Shown here piece after piece: positions 1 to 5,611 of a stretch of 12,324 bases of DNA. Position 1 is the stretch's first letter. Each line of letters starts with the position of its first letter. The DNA comes from DASTQL01 sp035761805 (GTDB taxonomy: Bacteria; Actinomycetota; Actinomycetes; Jiangellales; Jiangellaceae). The notes beneath the pieces were generated by a model. That model did no database searches and was not told the origin of the DNA. It saw only the letters and a program-made list of their open reading frames with translations. A program made the position numbers and the translations under genes. The stretch covers positions 1 through 12,324 of the forward strand of contig DASTQL010000045.1 of assembly GCA_035761805.1 (NCBI GenBank), read 5' to 3'.

Positions 1-233
1 CCTCTCGGCGACGGGGGCACGGCCCTGCCACCAGTCTCCAGCCGGCTCCCAGGACGCGTCCAGGGAGAGCGGCGGAAGGCGCTGGACCGGAGGCAGTCAA
101 GGCGGCGCCGCCAGGGACAGTCAGAGCCGGGCCAAAGCGGCGACAGGTCCGAATGCGATCAGCCGTCGTTACTGGGACCTGGCGGCGTACCCGCCGTGCC
201 CACGTGGCTGGAGCCCGATGATCGCGGCACCGG

Positions 234-398
234 TCACGCGGCTCGTGGCTCCCATGGTTCGTCGAGGGGTCGGAAGACGATGGCCACGAACTCCGGGTGG
301 AAGCCCGATCCGCGCCTGGTGGCCGGCTTGACGATCACCGCCTTGACGACGCTGGCGAGTTCGGCCCACGCTGACCGCGAAACCAGCGCGACATCCAG
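234..398 (-). other. Possible gene-end remnant, unrecognised
   Basis: The minus-strand frame ending with TGA at 234-236 has about 54 codons (237-398) with mostly G or C in the third position and an ordinary amino-acid mix (for example AELASVVKAVIVKPATRRG, then GFHPEFVAIVFRPLDEP). Upstream, the same frame turns into Arg/Cys/Pro-rich sequence typical of non-coding GC-rich DNA, and no start codon with a ribosome site is evident. It may be the tail of a decayed gene. I do not recognise the family, and it may be chance. Confidence 0.2.
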
Positions 399-516
399 CC
401 ACGGTCCGAGCCCAGGATGCGGCCGGAGCCGACCGCCACGGGCTGCCGTGCAGCGACATGCGGCCATGGCCCTGACGGGCGACCGTGCCGTGACAAGGGG
501 CGGCCGAGATCGACAG

Positions 517-549
517 TCCGACCCGGCAAGCGGGCAACCGGGAGTCGGA
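517..549 (-). terminator. Hairpin after the deacetylase/glycosyltransferase gene
   Basis: TCCGAC (517-522) pairs with GTCGGA (544-549), and CCGG (523-526) pairs with CCGG (538-541). A 2-nt bulge lies at 542-543 and the loop is 11 nt. It abuts the stop codon at 550-552. There is no U-tract, which is common for actinobacterial terminators. The terminator role is inferred from position. Confidence 0.4.
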
Positions 550-2658
550 TCAGACCCGCTCGACCTCGGGGAGCAGGGCGGCGGTGGAGCCGTGCCGACG
601 CATCCGGTGCCACCCCAGCCGCGAACCGGCCAGCGCGGTGATGACGGAGTGGTAGACGACCAGGTAGATGAGCTGGCGGTAGACGACCTGCTGCAGCGGC
701 AGGGCCCAAAGGGGACGCAGCGACTCGCCGTCGAGGCGGAGCGCGTAGCCGGCGAGCAGCGTCTGCAGTCCGAGGAAGGCGAGCCACGCACTGCCCACCA
801 GCACCGGGTCGACGAAGAAGAGACCGAACAGGGCGATGAGGTCGATGACCGGTCCCAGGAGCGGCATCAGCACCTGGTAGACCAGCAGGAACGGCAGGCC
901 GCGCCGGCCGAGGCGGCCCGCGTCCCCGCGAGCGGTCACGGTGGAGCGGTGCTTCCACATCGACTGCAGGGTTCCGTAGCACCAGCGGTAGCGCTGCCTC
1001 CACAGCTGGCTCAGCGACTGCGGGGCCTCCGTGAAGGCCACCGCTGACTCCTCGTAGACGATCCTCCACCCCGCGCGGAGAAGCGACATCGTCAGGTCGG
1101 TGTCCTCGGCCAGGGTCTCGTCGCTGACCATGCCGACGCCGAGCAGGGCGCGCTTCCGGAACGCCCCGGCGGCTCCGGGGATGGTCGGGATGGACTGGAG
1201 GACGTCGAAGGCACGCCGGTCGAGGTTGAAGCCGACCACGTACTCCAGGTGCTGCCACCGGCCGAGGAGGCCTCGACGGTTGGCGACCTTGGCGTTGCCG
1301 CTGACACCACCCACCGACGGGTCGGCGAACGGCTGAACGATCCGTCGCACCGTGTCCGGGCGCAGGATCGTATCCCCGTCCACCAGGACGACCATCTCGT
1401 ACGACGCGTGGCGGATCCCCGTGGACAGCGCCGCCGCCTTGCCGGCATTGCGCTGGCGGACGAGCCGGACCCCGGGCAGGCCCAGCCGCTCGACGAGGGC
1501 GGCGGTCTCGTCGGTCGAGCCGTCGTCGACGACGATCACCTCCACCATCGTGTAATCGCTGGCGACGATGCTGCGCACGGTCGCCTCGATCCCGGCTGCC
1601 TCGTTGTACGCGGGCACGACCACTGTCACCGGCTCGCGGATCGGCGGGCCCAGGACGCGTCGCGCCATCCGGCGGACGTGGACGCGGGCCAGGACCAGGA
1701 AGACGAGTGCTCGGCCGAGCGTGAGCGCGACGAACAGCCCCAGGAGGGCGAGGGTAGGCCCGACCACGAGGTTCGCGAACGCCATGGACCAGATCAGCGA
1801 CGTCCCGGCGAGCTGGGCCGCCGCGGAGGCCGGTTCGTGTGCGATCGGCAGTCCCAATCCCTCGGACGTGGTCGTGAGACGGTAGCCGCGGTCACGCAGG
1901 TCGTCGATGAGCACCGGCAGTGCGGCGAGGGTCTGCGACCGGTCACCGCCCCCGTCGTGGAGGAGGACGACCGCCCCGTCCCCGGCCTCCGGCACCGCGG
2001 CAGCGGCGATCTCGTCGGCGGACGCCTCGGTCCAGTCGCGAGGGTCCAAGTCGCTGAGCACCACCAGGTTGCCGTGCGCCCCGAGACGCTCCAGCACAGG
2101 CAGGTGGGTCTCGGTGACGGCGCTCGGCACCGAGGAGTAGGGCGGTCGCGCGAGGCCTGCACGGATCCCGGCAGCACCCGCCAGGGCGTTCTGCGACAGC
2201 CGCGTCTCCATGTCGATGCGCCAGGGCTCGACGTACGCGAGGTCCGGGTGGGTGAACGTGTGCAGGCCGACCTCGTGCCCCTCCTCCACCATGCGCCGGA
2301 TGAGGTCGGGATGCGAGGCCGCCCGTGACCCGATCACGAAGAACGTGGCGCGGACGCCCTCATCACGCAGGACGTCGAGGATCTGCGGGGTCCACTCGGG
2401 GTCGGGGCCGTCGTCGAAGGTGAGCGCTACCGTCCGGGGCGGCATCGCGGCACCCCGGATCTCGTCGCCCGACCCATCGATCACCGACCCGGTCCCCGGC
2501 GGCAGGGCGCTGACCGGCGCCCGCGCCGCGGTCCCGGAGCCACCGACGTTCTGTTGCATCGAACCAACGAGCACGAGCGAGGTGGCAACGACGACCAGCA
2601 CCAGCCCGAGGACCACCCAGTGAGCCTTCAGCCGGGCCACCTGGCGATGGCTGCTCAC
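550..2658 (-). CDS. Bifunctional polysaccharide deacetylase / family 2 glycosyltransferase
   Basis: A 702-residue membrane enzyme fusing two activities. After one N-terminal membrane segment (about 14-33) comes a NodB-type deacetylase domain. It has TFDDGPD (80-86, metal Asp 82/83), H133-x3-H137, RPPY (171-174), DPRDW (205-209) and LLHDG (232-236), so all five family motifs are present and it looks active. Two membrane segments (about 289-325) lead to a GT-A family 2 domain with VVDDGSTDE (376-384), DGD (427-429), ED (518-519) and QRYRW (555-559), the set found in processive NodC/PgaC-like synthases. Further membrane segments lie at about 587-640 and 655-678. By family knowledge it should polymerise a UDP-sugar, probably GlcNAc, and de-N-acetylate the product outside the membrane; the substrate is inferred. 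The GTG start overlaps the stop of the preceding gene (GTGA at 2655-2658), with GAGGG six bases upstream, so the two are translationally coupled. Confidence 0.92.
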   Translation of the reverse strand: MSSHRQVARLKAHWVVLGLVLVVVATSLVLVGSMQQNVGGSGTAARAPVSALPPGTGSVIDGSGDEIRGAAMPPRTVALTFDDGPDPEWTPQILDVLRDEGVRATFFVIGSRAASHPDLIRRMVEEGHEVGLHTFTHPDLAYVEPWRIDMETRLSQNALAGAAGIRAGLARPPYSSVPSAVTETHLPVLERLGAHGNLVVLSDLDPRDWTEASADEIAAAAVPEAGDGAVVLLHDGGGDRSQTLAALPVLIDDLRDRGYRLTTTSEGLGLPIAHEPASAAAQLAGTSLIWSMAFANLVVGPTLALLGLFVALTLGRALVFLVLARVHVRRMARRVLGPPIREPVTVVVPAYNEAAGIEATVRSIVASDYTMVEVIVVDDGSTDETAALVERLGLPGVRLVRQRNAGKAAALSTGIRHASYEMVVLVDGDTILRPDTVRRIVQPFADPSVGGVSGNAKVANRRGLLGRWQHLEYVVGFNLDRRAFDVLQSIPTIPGAAGAFRKRALLGVGMVSDETLAEDTDLTMSLLRAGWRIVYEESAVAFTEAPQSLSQLWRQRYRWCYGTLQSMWKHRSTVTARGDAGRLGRRGLPFLLVYQVLMPLLGPVIDLIALFGLFFVDPVLVGSAWLAFLGLQTLLAGYALRLDGESLRPLWALPLQQVVYRQLIYLVVYHSVITALAGSRLGWHRMRRHGSTAALLPEVERV

Positions 2659-3308
2659 GCGCCGCCCTCGCCGGTGTCGGCGTCCCCGGCCTCGTCCGAC
2701 CCTGCCGGGTCCGGGTCGGGATCCGCCGGGGGTTCGGGCGCCGGCTCCGAGGTGGTCGGGGTCGTCGGGTCGGTCGTCGGCCCCGGCGTGGGTGCGGCGC
2801 TGGTACTCCCCGACGGCGACGAACCGGGCGGTACCGGCGCTGAGGCCGGTGGTGACTCCTGCAGAGAGGGGGACGGCGCCGGGGCCTGACCGGTCGCCTC
2901 GTCGCCGCCGACGTCGGCATCGGCGTCCGCGAGGGAGGCCTCGTCGCCCGCACCGGGTACGTCGACCGGGGTCAGGAAGGCGGGAAGGTCGGGTTCGATC
3001 CCGGTGGCGAAGGGCATCGCCACCGTCACCGCGTCGGTCACCAGCGGCCCGTCGTCCGCGTCCGCGTCCTCGTCCTCATCCTCCGAGCCGACGCCCGACG
3101 AGCCGGCTCCCGGTCCTGTCTCGTCCTCCGACGACAGGATCGGCAGGTCAGGGAGCCCCCACGTCCCGCCAGCCAGCCCGGCGTCGTGGAAGCCGGCCGC
3201 CGTGACGACCAGGAAGCCACCGAGCGGAATCGTGAGGACCGCGAACGCACGGCGGGTCCAGCGAGGGCGGGCTCCGCTGGGGTCCACGAACACTGGATCT
3301 TTTCCCAT
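2655..3308 (-). CDS. Membrane-anchored acidic, Pro/Ser/Thr-rich protein
   Basis: A 217-residue protein I cannot assign to a family. It has a short basic N-terminus (RPRWTRR, 14-20), one membrane segment (about 21-40), a run of alternating Asp/Glu/Ala (76-86), a more ordinary segment (88-120), and a Pro/Ser/Thr/Asp-rich tail (about 142-217). This fits a signal-anchored extracytoplasmic stalk or wall-spanning protein. It is first in an operon with the deacetylase/glycosyltransferase, which starts inside its stop codon, so an accessory role in polymer synthesis or export is plausible but inferred. The frame stays open to an ATG at 3374. I chose the ATG at 3306-3308 because the longer N-terminus (Cys/Thr-rich) is unlike a real one, and a TAGAAT element sits seven bases upstream, as expected for a leaderless transcript. 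Confidence 0.75.
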   Translation of the reverse strand: MGKDPVFVDPSGARPRWTRRAFAVLTIPLGGFLVVTAAGFHDAGLAGGTWGLPDLPILSSEDETGPGAGSSGVGSEDEDEDADADDGPLVTDAVTVAMPFATGIEPDLPAFLTPVDVPGAGDEASLADADADVGGDEATGQAPAPSPSLQESPPASAPVPPGSSPSGSTSAAPTPGPTTDPTTPTTSEPAPEPPADPDPDPAGSDEAGDADTGEGGA

Positions 3309-3315
3309 GCAAGTA

Positions 3316-3321
3316 ATTCTA
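3316..3321 (-). promoter_or_regulatory. -10 element for a likely leaderless transcript
   Basis: On the minus strand TAGAAT (TANNNT type) ends seven bases before the ATG at 3308, in a locally AT-rich patch (3309-3330) unusual for this DNA. No ribosome site precedes the ATG. In actinobacteria this arrangement commonly marks transcription starting at the start codon. No clear -35 is visible. Confidence 0.45.
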
Positions 3322-3402
3322 GATGTGCATTCCTGGATGGGCCCGGCCGTTCGGGCGAATGCGTCGTACGACACATCGGCATCACTGCACCTGCCGTTCG
3401 CC

Positions 3403-3414
3403 CTCCCGCGGGAG
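3403..3414 (-). terminator. Short GC palindrome after the IclR-type gene
   Basis: CTCCCGCGGGAG is a perfect 12-bp palindrome lying three bases beyond the IclR gene stop (3417-3419). It would form only a 4-bp stem with a 4-nt loop and has no U-tract, so termination is weakly supported. Confidence 0.2.
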
Positions 3415-3416
3415 CG

Positions 3417-4052
3417 TCACCGGCGGAGTGCCCTGGCGACCTCGGCCGCCGCCCGCACCACCCGGGGACCGCAGCGCTGCACGTCCAGGTCGCCCAGCGC
3501 CACGACCCCGACACTGGCCTCGACGGTCGGCACCCCCAGCACCGGGGCGGCCACGCCACTCGCTCCGGGCTGGAGCTCACCCTCGCTGGCCACCCATCCC
3601 GTACGGGAATCGGCCCCCGCGAGGATCGCCCGACCTGCCGCGCCCCGGTCCAAGGCGTGCCTTGAGCCCGCCCGGTAAGAGACGTGGTAGTCGGTCCAGG
3701 TCGGCTCGACCACCGCCACGGCCAGCGCCTCCGCACCGTCGCGCAGCGTGAGGTGCGCGGTGGCGCCCACCTCTTCAGCGAGCGCCCGGAGCGCCGGCCG
3801 GGAGGCCGACCGCAGCAGCGGCTGCACCCCCTGGGCGAGGTGCAGGACGCCGAAACCAAGGTGGAGCCGAGAGCCCGCTCCACGGCGGAGCAGTCCGTGC
3901 TGCTCGAGCGTCGCGGCCAGCCGGTAGACGACCGGCCGGGTGATGCCGAGCGACGCCGCCGCCTCCGTGACGGTCGTCCCCGACGGCGAGTCGGCGAGCA
4001 GCCGCAGCAGCCGGATCCCCCGGTCGAGGGTCTGGGCCGTCTCCGCCGCCAT
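3417..4052 (-). CDS. IclR-family transcriptional regulator
   Basis: A 211-residue DNA-binding regulator. Residues about 4-60 form the IclR winged helix-turn-helix (AETAQTLDRGIRLLRLLAD, then TVTEAAASLGITRPVVYRL and EQHGLLRR). Residues about 75-211 match the effector-binding domain (LRALAEEVGATAHL, then AAGRAILAG near 145 and PVLGVPTVEASVGVVALG near the C-terminus). At 211 residues it is shorter than the usual ~250. The frame is open up to 4271, but that extension overlaps the upstream remnant and reads as Arg/Pro/Cys-rich shadow, so I start at the ATG at 4050-4052. It begins 13 bp after the transketolase-like remnant on the same strand, so it may originally have regulated that enzyme. A 13-bp palindrome just upstream could be an operator. 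Its effector is unknown. Confidence 0.85.
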   Translation of the reverse strand: MAAETAQTLDRGIRLLRLLADSPSGTTVTEAAASLGITRPVVYRLAATLEQHGLLRRGAGSRLHLGFGVLHLAQGVQPLLRSASRPALRALAEEVGATAHLTLRDGAEALAVAVVEPTWTDYHVSYRAGSRHALDRGAAGRAILAGADSRTGWVASEGELQPGASGVAAPVLGVPTVEASVGVVALGDLDVQRCGPRVVRAAAEVARALRR

Positions 4053-4059
4053 GCCGGGC

Positions 4060-4072
4060 CCGCTGTCAGCGG
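4060..4072. promoter_or_regulatory. Palindrome upstream of the IclR-type gene
   Basis: CCGCTG-T-CAGCGG is a perfect inverted repeat with 6-bp arms. It starts 7 bp before the regulator's ATG and overlaps the stop codon of the remnant ORF. It could be an autoregulatory site or a small hairpin affecting coupled translation. Short GC palindromes also occur by chance in such DNA. Confidence 0.25.
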
Positions 4073-4356
4073 AGGGACAGAGCGGCTGCGGGTGCGGCGT
4101 TGACGATCGACCCGGGCGGCCAGTCGCGCAGCTCGTAGGGCTCGTGCAGCGAGCCGCTCTGACCGAAGGCGTCGACGGCCAGCGGCACCGCGGGCACGCC
4201 GATCGCCGACCCCCGCCATGACATGGCGTGCGAGGCCCCGTCGCCGGTGTCCCGCTCTCGGTTGGCCGCATCCACGATCCGTACGGCGAGCCAGAGCACC
4301 CGGCGCTGGATCTCCTCGAGGACGTGGAGGGCAGGACCGCGGTCAGGGCTGCTCAC
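4066..4356 (-). pseudogene. Internally deleted transketolase/pyruvate dehydrogenase E1-like remnant
   Basis: A 96-codon frame whose two halves resemble opposite ends of one large thiamine-diphosphate enzyme. Residues about 8-40 (EEIQRRVLWLAVRIVDAANR, then DTGDG) look like the start of actinobacterial AceE/transketolase-like E1 proteins, where a KVGGHQ motif would normally follow. Residues about 41-96 (SHAMSWRGSAIGVPAVPLA, then VDAFGQSGSL and GSIVNAA) look like the extreme C-terminus of the same family. The central ~650-700 residues, including all cofactor-binding and catalytic parts, are absent, and the join near 4233-4245 is in frame. The GTG start and stop are intact, and a TAGCCT -10 element sits six bases upstream. 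It is followed by an IclR regulator. It cannot be an active enzyme. The family match is from memory of conserved motifs; an assembly artefact or a genuine small protein are the alternatives. Confidence 0.6.
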
Positions 4357-4362
4357 CCGGGC

Positions 4363-4368
4363 AGGCTA
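4363..4368 (-). promoter_or_regulatory. -10 element upstream of the remnant ORF, leaderless type
   Basis: Minus-strand TAGCCT (TANNNT) ends exactly six bases before the GTG at 4354-4356, and no Shine-Dalgarno sequence lies between. That is the spacing expected when transcription starts at the start codon. The match is a short, degenerate consensus. Confidence 0.4.
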
Positions 4369-4484
4369 CGCGCTCACCTCCGCTGCGCCCCTCGCGTACG
4401 GAGGGTGGCATCACGGGGTGTGGCCCAGCCTCGTCCTGGTGAGGAGGTCCGTCCGTCCCACGGCACTTCACCAGGGGAGGATCC

Positions 4485-4985
4485 ATGTCCGGACACCTCA
4501 CGCGAGGTCACCTGCCTCGAGCCCTCGCCGACGCCGTCGGCGTGCTCGTCGTCCGGTCGCCGGCCGGACTGGCCGGCCGGTCGGCGGTGATCGGACGGGG
4601 CGGCCTGGTGGTCGAGGACCGGGGTTCGGCCAACGGTGCGCGGATCTCCGGTGCTCGAGTGGTAGGGCCCACCCGGTTGCGGGTCGGCGACCGGATGGTC
4701 CTCGACGACGTCGAGGTCGAGCTGGTCGAGCCCGTCGGCCCTAGCTCACCCCCGAGCAGCCTCGGACGACGTCCCCGGTCGAAGGCCCGACCGCCCCGAT
4801 GCCGACTCGGCCGGAGTCCCGGTCGGATGCCCGTCCGGCGACCGCCGTGCCCGTGGCCGCGCGCACGGGTCCGGCGCTGGCGCTCGCCGTGCTCGGCTCC
4901 GTCGTCGGTGCTGTGTTCACCACGCGACTGGGACACGCCGGCGAGTGCGGAGCGCTCGCCGGTGCGGAACTCGTGCCCGTCGTGA
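4485..4985 (+). CDS. FHA-like protein, 5' part of a frameshifted gene
   Basis: The start is well supported: GGGGAGG (4474-4480) lies four bases before ATG 4485. Residues about 20-84 resemble a forkhead-associated (phosphothreonine-binding) domain, with RSAVI in the place of the usual SRRHAVI strand, GLVVEDRGSANGARISG (40-56) matching the conserved D-x-GS-x-NG-T core, and LRVGDRMVLDDVEVEL (66-81). The N-terminal GR and SxxH residues that contact phosphothreonine appear missing or altered, so binding is doubtful. After about residue 90 the frame becomes Arg/Pro-rich, which is the shadow of the other reading frame. The protein-like sequence continues in the -1 frame from about 4749. One extra C in the run at 4749-4753 would join the two parts into a single ~365-residue protein. 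As it stands, it ends at 4985 with a nonsense tail. Confidence 0.6.
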   Translation: MSGHLTRGHLPRALADAVGVLVVRSPAGLAGRSAVIGRGGLVVEDRGSANGARISGARVVGPTRLRVGDRMVLDDVEVELVEPVGPSSPPSSLGRRPRSKARPPRCRLGRSPGRMPVRRPPCPWPRARVRRWRSPCSAPSSVLCSPRDWDTPASAERSPVRNSCPS

Positions 4986-5578
4986 GCAGGACGTTCACGA
5001 CCCGCTTGGCAGGCGAACGCGGGGGCGTCCGTGCTACGGCGATCTGCGTGCTCAGCGCCGCGGCGCTCGCCATCACGGTCACGGGCTTCACCTTCACGGA
5101 GATGGCGACGGGGAGACCCGTGATCGGGGGCGAGGAGGGCACGACGACGTGTCCGGTGTCCGGCGTGATGCGAGGGACCGGGACGAGCGGTGCGTCAACG
5201 CCGACACAGGGCCCCACACCTGTCGAGCCGACCGTCGAGGCCGAGGTGCACGTGTACTGCGCCGTCGCGGCGGGGACGTGCGTCGCCACGGTGGCCAGCG
5301 CGGGCGAGGAGGCGCTCGGGGTGACCTCCGTCGTGACCGCCGACGATGTGCTCGTCCCGGTGGTCGACCCGACCGAGCCCTCCGGACCGACGGAGCCGTG
5401 GACAGTCGCCGCCGACGAGTGCCTGGGCGCCTTCCTCGAGCAGGGCCAGAGCTGCCAGGTCGTCGCCGTCGCCGACCCGGGCACGGTGGGTCCGGGGACC
5501 CACCAGGCCACCCTGCTGGTCGAGCACACCGGCGTCGACAGCCCGGCGACTGCCCCTCTCCTCGTCGAGACGACATGA
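4749..5578 (+). pseudogene. Two-TM, Ig-like domain protein, 3' part of the frameshifted gene
   Basis: This frame carries a Pro/Thr/Ser-rich linker (PEQPRTTSPVEGPTAP), two hydrophobic segments (GPALALAVLGSVVGAVF near 4868-4918 and ATAICVLSAAALAITVTGF near 5036-5092), and an outer domain with paired Cys. Its end (ADECLGAFLEQGQSCQVV, then GTHQATLLVEHTG) resembles the ASH/HYDIN-like Ig folds common in secreted actinobacterial proteins. The first in-frame ATG is at 4799, but it has no ribosome site and falls in the middle of the linker, so this is better read as the continuation of the FHA-like gene at 4485. It could still be translated if frameshifting or internal initiation occurs. The stop at 5576-5578 faces the ACC deaminase gene end at 5612. 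Function is unknown; a membrane signalling or surface protein is a guess. Confidence 0.55.
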
Positions 5579-5587
5579 CGTCAGACG

Positions 5588-5605
5588 CCTCCCGCCCGGG
5601 GGAGG
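5588..5605. terminator. Small hairpin between convergent genes
   Basis: CCTCCC (5588-5593) pairs with GGGAGG (5600-5605) around a 6-nt loop, in the 33-bp gap between two convergent genes. It could serve both strands, but the stem is short and has no U-tract. Confidence 0.3.
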
Positions 5606-5611
5606 TCGAGG

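Larger units (their letters stand above)
1..549. other. Left-edge region with no identified gene
   Basis: No open frame here shows a recognisable domain. The long frames crossing it are low-complexity Arg/Pro/Gly-rich shadows, or shadows of the glycosyltransferase gene that ends at 550. Two things stand out. The minus-strand frame ending at 234 looks protein-like over its last ~54 codons (listed separately). A hairpin at 517-549 directly follows the glycosyltransferase stop codon. A 12-bp GC palindrome (GGCGGCGCCGCC) lies at 101-112. I see nothing else. Confidence 0.6.

Noticed and set aside
196..1047. Plus-strand 283-codon open frame
   Set aside because: Its 3' part is antisense to the glycosyltransferase, it is rich in Arg/Gln/Glu shadow sequence, and it has no domain or ribosome site.
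1249..2328. Plus-strand 359-codon open frame
   Set aside because: Entirely antisense to the well-supported deacetylase/glycosyltransferase, with His/Arg/Gly-rich shadow composition.
2680..3000. Tandem DNA repeat in the Pro/Asp-rich coding region
   Set aside because: The protein is low complexity, but the codons vary and no fixed repeat unit is visible.
4741..5529. Minus-strand 262-codon Ser/Thr/Val-rich open frame
   Set aside because: It overlaps the plus-strand frame that has membrane segments and an Ig-like Cys domain. It has no start signal and no domain.
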